A stretch of DNA of 64,000 nucleotides from Coriaria nepalensis. Taxonomy: Eukaryota > Streptophyta > Magnoliopsida > Cucurbitales > Coriariaceae. The stretch spans positions 1,495,501 to 1,559,500 of the forward strand of contig CP114496.1 of assembly GCA_027186245.1 (NCBI GenBank), written 5' to 3'. Shown here piece after piece: positions 24,702 to 35,831 of the stretch (the first letter of the stretch is position 1; every line of letters begins with the position of its first letter). Position numbers and translations under genes: made by a program. The notes under the pieces are model-generated. The model worked only from the letters and a program-made list of their open reading frames with translations. It had not been told where the DNA came from and searched no databases.

Positions 24702-26520
24702 AAGTGAACATTAATTTAGTTATTTTTATAAAACAAGTTATTTTTAGAAAACGGCTCTCTAGCTGAATTATCTGTAAATTTTATGTGACCATAATTTTAA
24801 AAATAATATAGTTATGTGGATACATCTCTAACTAATCTGGTCTAATAAGACTATTAATATTGAATCACAACAGTCATTATATCCATTTAGCAGCATAAGA
24901 CCATAAATGTTTAAAAATGTTAGCATCCTTATCAATATGAATCACAATGTGGTAGTGTAGCAAGAAAAACAACATCCGTAATGTAATCTCAAATATGTTA
25001 TTTTCTTATCAATCCTTCTTATGATTTTTCTATCACCATATGCTTTAACAAGCAACTATCTAGAGAAATCAATTCCTCTTTCTTCGAATGCTTAAACAAT
25101 AAGCGTTGGAAACGAAATCTCGAACTTCAACAAAATCTATATATGTCTCAAATTACTGTCTCAAGACTTTTCCGAATGATTTCATTCATGAGATATACCA
25201 AGTTAACAAATCATATTTAAGATCGACACCAAATTTTAAGATTTTTTCAATCAAATTATATAACATAATCTGATGTGCACATACATATCATAACATCAAT
25301 TCATACATGATTGTCATTGATAAATTCATATATTTCACACAACATAGGCAATTAATACAATTCCCACAAATCAAGAAAATCGAGAGACTTTCAAATGCCA
25401 ATGCAATCAACATATTACTTAATGGACATATATATATTTACTATATGAACACATAGTATTAAAACTCAAACTATTAAGCTCACACAAACTGTAAGTATAT
25501 CTTTATAGCATAATTATAACATATCAAGTTTGAGCACACATTAATGTTGATAAATGTCAACATTTTCATAACAAATCATAAGAATGCAAAAAATTCGCTA
25601 CATAAGTAATTAACCAAGAAGAATATTTTTCAACAGAATTGGGTTTCATCATTTATGAGAATTCAGTGCATCATTTCATACTTCCCTTTAGGTAAAAAAT
25701 GCAACATGCAATTGAAGTTCTCCATGTGATTTTACCATATAAGTATATACCAAGTGTGTGGAAAGTTTTAACCCCTGACGCTAAATCCCCTAAACTAGAG
25801 CATCTTAATCACATGTCGCATACTCATATTATTCTTCAAGATAATCTCAGTATATCATTATACACTCTCCTTTGAATAGAATGTATAACATTCTAATGCG
25901 TATTCTCCACATAAAACCATCTTATGAGAATAAAAATATACTTCTAATCTTATGCTTCATGTCATCTCTAAATTAACATACACAATGACCTTATTTGGGC
26001 AGATAATTAAATATATTAATTTGGAGACAAAAATGCAAACAAATTGCTTATGATGCATCACATACTAATCCGAATGTATGTGAGTAGTTTATATACCTTA
26101 TGAGATACTAATAACCGTATATATCTCTAAAACCATCAAATAATTACATTCAAGTATAATATGTCTCATTTATTTTTACAACCAATATTTAATACAAGTG
26201 ATCTATATTTATCATAGTAAAAAAATGAAATATACCTCTCTTGATTCCACAAAATAAATTGTTGCCTTTAGATTTAGAATTTATATCTTTACCATATCAC
26301 CAAATTAAAAATTTTATATATTCGACATTTAATAATTAAATGTACTATGGCGGCCCTGTGGGCATAGAAATAGAAAAGGCCGAATAAAGAATAATTTTTA
26401 ATTTATTATAATAACTATTTTTTGAAATATAATATTTTTATTAGTATTTTGATAAATTGTCAATGACAATAAAGTAAAAAAGATTCGAAAATGTGCTAAA
26501 CATAGAAAAGTGGAACATTT
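24702..26520 (-). mobile_element. Probable internal remnant of a copia element, no readable protein
   Basis: This stretch lies on the internal side of the 3' LTR and polypurine tract. It shows no retroelement protein that I can read. It is AT-rich and may be the non-coding 3' internal region or unrelated insertions. The right limit is arbitrary. Confidence 0.35.
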
Positions 26521-26535
26521 CTGTACAAGCTTCCA

Positions 26536-26575
26536 GACTCGGGGAGTCGGTTGGGGGTGCTTGCTCACCCCCTGT
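26536..26575. repeat. GC-rich hairpin
   Basis: GGGGGTG (26553-26559) pairs perfectly with CACCCCC (26566-26572) across a six-base loop CTTGCT. The preceding AGTCGGTTGGGGGT resembles GAGTTGGCTGGGGGTC at 13418-13433. It lies in an otherwise AT-rich stretch. GC-rich hairpins of this kind occur in some plant LTRs, but the element here is not identified. Confidence 0.7.
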
Positions 26576-26639
26576 GTGCACGTGCCTGTGTAGGTTTCTG
26601 AATTATCCGATTAAATTAAATGATCCAAATATTGTTATA

Positions 26640-27790
26640 TAATTTTTATAAATTTGATTTATATATTAATATTAAATGAGTTGAGGTTATTAATATAAAT
26701 TTGACTTTTAATATTAATTGTAAATTTTGAATTAAATTCTGAATTTGAATTTTTTTATTTCACTTTAATTTTATTTTTCAATCGTTGAATAATTTATGTA
26801 ATTTGATTACACTTACAATAATTAAAATCAACAATAACCTAACTAATAATTAAGCCGAATATACATCATAATGAACTTAAATCATGACCACCTACATCTT
26901 TATAGTTATATAAATCAACATAAATTAACACAAAACAAAATTAACCAATATCAATCCACAATATAAACATAATTTCCTAATAGTCATCGCTTTTATTTCT
27001 ACCTTATCTAAAAAGAGAATCATCATGTTGTCCCAATTAAGAGTAATATGAATGATAGACATTCATACTATCATCATGTCCAGTATGTGAGTAATTACAT
27101 TTCTCGTTTGTCGGTTGCTGAGAAGAAATATAACATTAAAAATAAAGAACACCCCATTTACTCGTATAATCAAATTACTCTATGATCACATCGACCCCAT
27201 CGACAAACGATAGGCCTTTAATCTCATCGACCCGTAGATTAAACTATCAGTTATACTAGCATACTCATAATTGCTAGTTTACCTTATGGGTTAATGGGGT
27301 CGAAGGCCCATCGTTTGTCGATGGGGTCGAAGGCCCATCATTTGTCGATGCATTAACTCTAACCACTCTGACCACTTTTCTTGATGGTTTACTCGATGCA
27401 TTAAACTACCATCGCACAGTCGAGCTTCTCAACGGACCAAATTGTTGTCAAGTTAATCGAGTCGTCGAACAAATATCTAATATGATCAATGGAGCACTCG
27501 ACTATCAAAAGTCCCATCGAACCATCGAGATTTAATAGATCGATTATTTGATTGTTATTTAGGGGGTAGAGTCAGACATCGAGCAAATTGGATAGTAGCT
27601 TTTTGGCATTCGTTCGATGGTTTGAAAACAAGTCATGTACACCGAGCCGTCAAACCAACCCCTAAAATTATATTATCAATGGGTCACTCGGTCCACCAAA
27701 GTTCACTCAATTATCGAGATTTAAAATCTCAATGGATCCATTAAAAATTTATAGCCATCAAGACGTCGATCTCAAGATATATTTCCATGT
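26640..27790. repeat. Dispersed repeat family, copy A (CGACCCCATCGA-rich)
   Basis: Positions 26925-27270 match 59935-60270 in the same orientation (AATAGTCATCGCTTT, ACCTTATCT, then CATCGACCCCATCGA-type words and CCTTTGA or CCTTTAA words). In contrast, 26668-26714 matches 60345-60392 in inverted orientation (AAATTTATATTAATAA, then CTCAACTCA). Within copy A there are inverted arms at 27189-27235 and 27294-27334, and a 27-bp tandem unit at 27294-27347 (ATGGGGTCGAAGGCCCATC). No protein is encoded. It behaves as a transposable family, but I recognise no class. Confidence 0.6.
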
Positions 27791-28598
27791 TTGATAGATG
27801 TACGACACTTAATTACCTGTTGATCCTTTTATTTTGATTCATTTAACTACTAATTATTCCCCCTTTCTTAGAAATGACATATTTATTCATAATAATATGC
27901 GTCGATAAGGAATGGAAGCAAAATGAGAATTTATGGTGTTGACAACCAAATAACATAAAGAGATCACTGAGAGTTTCGGTTGAATCTAATCCCACTTAAA
28001 GTCATTTGTTGGATATCATCTATGGTTCTACCAATGTTGGTCATAATTATTTTGAATTGCTACTATCATACAAGTCAGGGAGTCTATTATTATCTTTACC
28101 ACTATATATAAGAAAGAATGAGTACGTGAAGAGATTTTTCCGCCACATGCAATCTAATAGGCATAAATCTCTACTGTACGTGACAAAGATATAGAAGACG
28201 GAAAGAGATTCGGTGGATGGGAAGAGATTCATGCTTATAACTCTTAGAGCATCTACAATATCTGATTTTGTTCATAGCATATATGACTTAACATATAGCC
28301 TAATATAGGTTATTTAATTCATGCACTCACTCTTCATCCAATGAAGAGTTAGATTCCATGATATTTCTCAGATTTTCATTTATTAGAATCGTTTGTAATA
28401 AAACCATTTTCAGTACTTTGCATATGTACGTTAATGGGTTTAACAAAGAAACATTTTGAATCTATCTCTATATATCTCTTAATCATAAGTAAAAATGTGC
28501 TTTACCTATGTTATTCATGGATAAGGTTTTTTATAACTGTACTTAAATATTTCGTAATATAGTACTACGTCATTATTAATGATTAGTTATTTAGACTA
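27791..28598. other. Spacer
   Basis: No gene was recognised; the open frames around 28006-28232 overlap each other on opposite strands and resemble nothing known to me. Confidence 0.45.
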
Positions 28599-28607
28599 TG
28601 ATTATAT

Positions 28608-30416
28608 TGGGAATTGAGTTTAAAAAGTCGCAGCGGAAGCGATTGTTCATCCCAATATATAATAAAAATTTTATAAATACGTTTAGCTATCCTTTATATG
28701 TATATAAATTAATCTTCAATACTAGATGAAGAAATCATATTTTTGTCCACGTAAATCGACTGTTAAAATTCATACTACGATCTTGCAAATAAACCCTCAA
28801 TACACTAGAATGTGTGCTTAGTAGAGATGACAAAGTTTTCTTTTTCTTTAGGGTGATCTATTCTCTTCTTTTTAAATAATTAGAAAAATATGTATTTATA
28901 GAATTCTATTATAATTTCTATTATAATTTTTAATTTAAACCATTTAAATTAATTTGAATTAATAATTCAAACACTATATTAAATAATAATAAAATCATGA
29001 GATATCTTTTAGTGATCTCTTTGATTTAATCAAATCTTTTCAAATCTAATTTAAAATAGAATATTATCTATTTAAAATAAAATCATATTTTATTTGAATA
29101 TTAAATTAATTTTTCAAACTAATTTAAATTTGACTTTTCTAATCATTATATTAAATTAATATATCATAATAATTTATTATTATACAATATATTTAATTCA
29201 AAATTAAAAATATTATTATTTTATATATAGTATATTTCGAAAATCATATATATTAAAATAATATTTTAATATATATTTTAATTAATTAATACTCTAATTA
29301 ACTAATTAACACCGATTATCTAATAATTATATATTTACCCTAGAAAACTATTTTCCTTGCAAATGAACCCTTTTTGTACATTTATGTCACCCTTACCCTA
29401 TAAAACATTTTGTAGAGATGACCTAGGGACCTTGAACCTACAATTCCAAACTCCAATAATTAGATTATTAATTAAAATTATTAATATAATAAATCTTATT
29501 TATTAATCTCAATATTATTTCACTAAAAATATGAGATTGCACTCTTGCAATTATAAAATAAATTACTGAGCAATCTCTAGTTGTCTATTGATATTATCAT
29601 TATATGTAATTTAATCCTTCAATAATTGATTTATAATTAGAGTTAATCAAAATTACCGTTTTATCCCTCTAATTATCTATTTATCCTTAAATACTATTAA
29701 TCCACAAGTGAACGGTCAATTTGTAACAATTATAAATTTGAGCTCAAAACCATTCAGTTCCAGAATTAACCCCTAAGAGAACTAATATACAATCTTTTCT
29801 GAAGAAGGTTTGGATTCCAATCTGTAAATCATGTTCTCAGCCGCTTATCCCAATGAACCTTCAAAACAAAAGTCTTTAGCCCATTTTACAAACAAATCAT
29901 AATGAGTGAATCAAAAAATCCATTTGACATAAATAGGAGTTCATGATTGCTCGAGATTCAAATTGATCTATATATGATTATCTATTGATATGAATAAAAT
30001 TCTTTATGGCAAATGGTATGTTGATAAGAATTGACTCATATCGGGTCAAGTCCTATATAATTCAATTATAAAAAGCAGCTCCACTAAAATGTTTATCTAC
30101 ATTAGTGATCTGAATTTAGATCACTTACATTCATAATGATAGTGGACCGTACTAACAACCATTAATTAAATATTCAATACTTTAATATGTTGTAGACAAT
30201 TTAATTCATTATCTATAATTTTAATCATATCGCACTAATATAAGATTATAGTTACATAAATGAATTTAGAATTTTTTTATATTTATATATATTATTCAAT
30301 AATAACACATTCAAATAATTATAATTATATAGAAAATAATTATATATAAAAACTATCACTTTTATTAGTTTTTTAAATTGTACTTATTACATATTTTTAA
30401 GATACTATACTTAACA
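28608..30416 (-). repeat. Copia-type LTR, about 1.8 kb
   Basis: On the minus strand it starts TGTTAAGTATAGTATC at 30416 and ends GCTTCCGCTGCGAC, then CTCAATTCCCA near 28608. The GCTTCCGCTGC word close to the end is common in long copia LTRs. A copia-style AAGTGGGAG tract (30430-30438) lies 13 bp upstream, suggesting a 3' LTR. Its first 0.6 kb (29830-30416) is repeated, diverged, at 58050-58624. Terminal positions are good to about 10 bp. No target duplication was found. Confidence 0.65.
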
Positions 30417-30577
30417 GAATATTGTATTACTCCCACTTGAAGAAAACAAAATTGTAAAGTTACTAAACTACCTTATTCCTACCATTGGTGGTCAAAGAAC
30501 TTGAAAATTGTATTTTTCTTCTTCACTAGTAGTTCCAACATTATTTTGGCCAAATTTATACCATTCCTCTTCACTTC

Positions 30578-30737
30578 TATAAGGATATATAAGTAATTGT
30601 ATCTGCATCGAGGGAGAAGTGTAAGGTTTTTTTTTTTTTTTTCCTTTTGTTTTTTGAAGTTAACTATAAGGATATATAAGTAATTGTATCTGCTTTTTTT
30701 TTTTTAAGTGATAACTATAAAGATATATAAGTAATTT
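30578..30737. repeat. Three spaced copies of a 24-30-bp unit with poly-T
   Basis: The unit CTATAAGGATATATAAGTAA occurs at 30578 and 30664, and with one change at 30714. The first two are extended by TTGTATCTGC. The spacers are mostly poly-T (about 30627-30641 and 30693-30705). Confidence 0.8.
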
Positions 30738-32379
30738 CATATATTTTATTTTTGAACTTTTTTCAAATTAAAAAATAAGAAAGAAATTATTTGTTTACAA
30801 TTTTTTTGTTTGGATTATTTCTTATGTCAATCTATCTAAAATGACCACTTTTACAGATTCTATATATATAAGCAAGATCATCTGCAATGAAAGGGTCATT
30901 GCTTCTATTGGTACGTCATATCATGAGCGTTTGGTCTCATTCAAGTATCCATGTGGTTTACAGAGTTGACATATTTGAATGATGATATGATCATGCTCAT
31001 GATCTACGCAGCATTAGAACCAATCATCATCTACAATCAGTTAGTTCTTTTGATGTTAATTAGGGATTTAGTCTAATAAAAAGCTAGGCCTAAGCTCTAG
31101 GTCCTGGCCGAAAGAGAAAATATGCCTTAAGTATAAAATTGATCAAGATGTTACTTGTTACATATATATATTCCTTTAGCATTCGCATGCGAGATAAAGT
31201 GGCATCTATCATTTGTATGAGTAAATTAGATTTAATTATGCATGCACTCATTATATGCTCTCGAGTTATGCTTCTCCAACATTAATTTCTTTTGCCATAT
31301 TCTATACATGAAAATGTTGGTAGTGGATTTTTTATTTTTTATTTTTTTTACTTCTTTTAACACAATTTGTGCTCGATCTGGACCATGCATGAAATGAGTA
31401 GTGCTCATAGTAATCTAATAATTACCATATACATATATATTAATCTAGCTAGGTGACGTTATTGAATTGGTCAATGAACATCATGTCTTAGCTAGTGATC
31501 ATCCAAAGAAGCTATATTATTAACTAAATCTAATATTATATGAAAAGGTGGGTCTCAAGCATCTTTGCTCATCAGGCCATATATTCATTTTCAAACAAAT
31601 CTATCACCTTTTTTTAAATTTTTTTTCTTTTAGCAAATTTACTTAGGGTTCTATTTTTGCTTCACTAAAATTGGTGTGTCTAAGAGAAATAAATTCTCGA
31701 AAGGTTTGGAGAATGGTGAAAATATGTCATTTCATATATAAAACTTAAAGGGTTCATAAATATGATAATTGCTTTCAGTATATTATATTTATAATATATC
31801 GATTTATTTTATAATCATGAACTGTACTTTTGATTGATATGATACATCTAAGTACTCACGACATATTCATCTAATAATAAAAAATACTCTAAAAGACAAT
31901 ATAAAAATGAGAATTTTAAAAAGTAAAATAAAAAAAATTGAAAGTCATATGCTCAATTCGACCAAATTTAAATCGTATCGGTCAGATAATATTACTTTTT
32001 CTCAATCCTAATATGATTCGTTGCTATGGAAATTCGGACAAGACACCTCTCAAGTTCTCCCACATGATGGAAATTTTACAAGTTCTCAATCCTTTTAGTT
32101 AGATGTTTAATTTTACAAGTAAATGTGAAACAATAGTCCACATGTGAAACTCTTTTAAGCTTCACGGTTAAAATATATGATGATCATTGATTACAAAATT
32201 AAGTTAAATTGTTCGAAGCCTAACCCTACATTTTTAAGCGGAGGCAATAGTCTCTCCACTTTATACTTTAAAGGAAGGCTATGAATTTTGTTGAAAGTTG
32301 TAATGAGTAATAAAGCAAATTAGATTTACCTCCCCTTAATTTACAAATAAACTAGATTCAGTTCTTTTCGTGTTTTAAC
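30738..32379. other. AT-rich spacer
   Basis: No gene, RNA or clear element was recognised. Confidence 0.5.
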
Positions 32380-34960
32380 AATGGACATTTAGTTAAATAC
32401 ACTCCCTTCAAAAAATTAAAAAAAAAAATTTACCCTTCTTCTCTTTTTTTTTTAACTAATGCTCATTAAAAAAAAAATTGAAATTACCATTTAATCCCAC
32501 CTTCTTTCTTCTTCCTTCTTCCTTTTTCCTTCTTTCTCGGCTGACGCACATCTAAGCTCGCATTCCTTTAAAATTTCTTGAAACACAGCGATTGAAACTT
32601 GCAAACCTAACATGTATTTGTTATGTTGCTCCAAGCTATAAGTTAAGTTTTAAAAAGAAAATTAAATTTTTTTAAAGATGATATTGGTGCAGTGAAAATT
32701 GGACCGATATATTGACATATCGGTGTAATAAAAATTGGACCAACATGTTGACATATCGGTCCAATAAAAATTGGACCGGCATGTTGACATATCGGTCCAA
32801 TGAAAATTGGACCGATATTTCAACATATATCTCTTCTTTCTTTTTCTTTTTTTCAAATATTGACCTTAAAAATTTGCTTGTTTGTTTATTTTGTAGGAAT
32901 GGATTCATCTATATTCATAGCCATATAAATCGATGGCGAATGGATAGATGACAATGGCAATTCGAAAACTTGGGTACCAAAAGGGTATGAAGTATGGAAA
33001 GCTATTTTAGTTGAGAAGGGTGTATCTTTCACTGATTTATTAGAAATCGTCTACAATATTATTCATGTTGATCCTACTGAATTTGGTATGAAAATAACAT
33101 ATAAGCCATTACCGATCACTCATCCAATATTTATAGAAGATGAGATGGATATGAAGTCATTTATATATAATGCATGTTCGAGTAATCCATCTCCATTATA
33201 TGTTACTTTAATTCCAAAAGGCAGAAGTGGTGTGCATGTTCGAGAGTAACGTCATGTACCTGGTCTTGGTACTAATGAAAATGTGAATTTTATGAGTTAT
33301 GTTGATAATAATGATGAATATCAAAATAAAGGTCTAAATTTGGATGTGGACCGACACGTTGTTTCCAAGATTGAGGTTGAGGATGAGATAGAGGATAAAG
33401 ACGACAGGTTTAGAAGAACATAGGAAGAATATGATCATTGTCATAACAATGAAAGAAATCCTAATTTTCATTTATACGAGGGTGATTTTTTTGATAGAGT
33501 AGTACTTATACCCAATGTTTTATCTCCTTCAGATAATACGGCTGCTCATGATTTTCCATTGCCTAATATTCAACAACCGAAAACTGAAAGACGAGGGCAG
33601 TAATATACTCCCTATTACTTCTTCACAAAGGAGCGGAGATGAGTTTTATTGTACTCAATTCTTTGATTCAAAGAATGATCTAAAAATGTGTCTGCATATG
33701 CATGCGATCCGACGGAATTTTGAATTCAAGGTGAAGAAGTTAAGATAAGACTACATATGTTGTTAGTTGTGTAAATTCAAATTGTAAATAGATGCTCTAT
33801 GCTACGTGTAAGAGAGATTATTCACTTTTCCAAATTTGTACTTATAATGACCAACTTACATATAGTTTGGACTCCTCACTTCATAAGCATAGGCAAGCAT
33901 CGGCAATGGCAATTAGACGATATGTGATGAATTATTTTAGTGGTAGCAATGAGAGTCCTACTCCAGAAATGATCAAACATTTAGCCCAAAATAATGTGAG
34001 GGTAAATATTACTTATTGGAAGGCATGTATAACAAGGTCTATTGCATGTGATCTTGTTCGGGATACAGCCAAAGATAGCTACGTAAGGTTACCATGTTGC
34101 TCTACCGTGATGAAACTCGTGAATCCAAATACTGTAACTGCAATACAGACGGATGGACAAAGAAGATTTCTTTATTTTTTCATGGCTTTGATGGCATTCG
34201 TTAAGGGGTTCCGTTTAATTTGAAAGATTATTAGTATCGATGTGACCTTTTTGAAGGGTAAATACAGAGGGACGCTTCTAACCACAACCGCACAAAATGG
34301 TAACATGTAACTATATCTATTAACATGAGCTATAGTCGATTCGGAGAATGAGGCATAGTGGACTTGGTTCTTGACTAAGCTTTAAAAAATAATACCTGAT
34401 ACTCTCAATTTGGTGATTATTTTAGATCGAGCATAGAATATTAGAAATGTTATACAAAGTGTTTATCTAAATTCTAAACATGGAGAATGTATTTAGCACA
34501 TCAAGCAAAATATCAAGTCAAAATTTATGATCACTGGAATGAACTCTTTATTCAATGCAGTAGCCAAAGCATATACAATAGAAGATTTTAATAAATACTT
34601 TTTTGGTATCAAAAGAGCACATCCTAGTATGGCATCGTATGTGGATGATATTGGTTTCGAACACTTGTCAAGAGCTCATTTTTAGGAACATAGATATAAC
34701 ATCATGAAAAATAATAATTCTAAATCGCATAATGCTGCATTGAATGATGCACGTGAATATTTAATTATAGCATTGAAAGTATTAGAAAGATGATGACGAC
34801 TTGGTTTAACACTAGAAGAAATTAAGCGAATCAGCATACCAAGTGCACTCCTAAGATAGTGAAACTGCTTGGAAAAAGACGTGAAGAATGTCGGACAATA
34901 AAAGTTAATAGTGTGGATGCTGACGTTTGAAGTTGACACAAGACGATCATTTTTCATGAC
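32380..34960 (+). mobile_element. Mutator-like (MULE) transposase remnant with 5' end region
   Basis: From 32920 a MULE protein can be followed in broken frames. The N-terminal part (PKGYEVWKAILVEKGVSF) is near 32980, a GDFFDRVVLIPN piece near 33480, and a LKMCLHMHAIRRNFEFKVKK DNA-binding-type piece near 33680-33745. SLDSSLHKHRQASAMAIRRY is near 33865. VTAIQTDGQRRFLYFFMAL and then SIDVTFLKGKYRGTLL, with the first catalytic-type Asp, run to about 34290. A final piece follows at 34700-34800. Numerous stops and shifts make it dead, and the zinc-knuckle end is missing. The upstream part (32540-32910) is repeated in inverted orientation at 60560-60950, showing it belongs to the element. The outer boundary near 32380 is inferred from that match. 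Confidence 0.85.
32695..32838. repeat. 36-bp tandem repeat, four copies
   Basis: AAAATTGGAC starts at 32695, 32731, 32767 and 32803, exactly 36 bp apart. Each unit contains ATTGGACC and its complement GGTCCAAT flanking a TGTTGACATAT core, so each can fold. As 36 is a multiple of three, frames on both strands stay open through it (a 12-residue repeat such as NKNWTGMLTYRS), but no gene evidence supports translation. Confidence 0.92.
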
Positions 34961-35831
34961 GCTCTCAATTATTTATTCATCGCTCAACATCTCTAAAGTT
35001 GTGTAGTTTGTCTAGGGTAGTTTAAGAGATCTTTGATATCCATTCCATTATGATAACTTAACTTTTTGATTATATTTTACAGCTCTTGAATATCTCAATC
35101 ATCTAATAATTCATCCAAATTATTTGAACTCATATTATCTATAAACCAAATTTTACGATGTCGAAAGCAATTTGTAATCATATTTTCATGAATATCTATT
35201 GTCCAAGTTAAATTATAAAATTCATTACTTTTAAAATATTTATCTTTTTTAAATTTGATTTTCCTACTTTATAATCCTTCAAAAGACTGATAAAATCAAC
35301 AATAATAATATATTTTCTAGACTCATCAAATTAAATTTTCATGTTTAATTTGATAATAATAAATTATTAATTTATTGAGAATTTAATAATTTACTAAATT
35401 AATAAAAAAAATTAATCCTGATGGCTTTAATGCATGGAGGTTTTACGATAGAGTTTTGTTATTCAATTTTATTTTGATGAGTATGTAAAAGTTTAATGAC
35501 TTGTAATCTGATAATACATTTGAACACAAGATTATTCTACGTTTGAGCAGAGGAGCCCCCTCTTGGGTTTTCCATATTTCGGTAGTACGCACTTCCCGTT
35601 CTGATTTTAGTTTCGCGACACGTAGGAATACACTTTTCAAGTACTTAAGGTTAACCAAATTAAACCAAACATGAAATTTATGAGCTATGTTCATCAATCG
35701 TAGAATTTTAATGCAATAAAGAAACTTCGAACATTCTGCTTATAATCAAATCTTAAACCATCTTTACTTTTCATTTTTCCTTTTCTTCTTTAGGCTGCTA
35801 AAGAAAGCTGTTTTGGTCACCTTTTTCCATG
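34961..35831. other. Spacer and 3' flank of the CstF-50 gene
   Basis: No gene was recognised. The 3' untranslated region of the minus-strand CstF-50 gene should lie just below 35832. A clear AATAAA on that strand was not found close by. Confidence 0.45.

Noticed and set aside
32712..32951. Open frames with 12-residue repeats on both strands
   Set aside because: They arise from the 36-bp tandem array, which is a multiple of three; all frames look similarly open and no start context or homology supports a protein.
33515..33748. Separate small gene
   Set aside because: It is one frame of the broken MULE transposase, continuous in similarity with the segments on either side.
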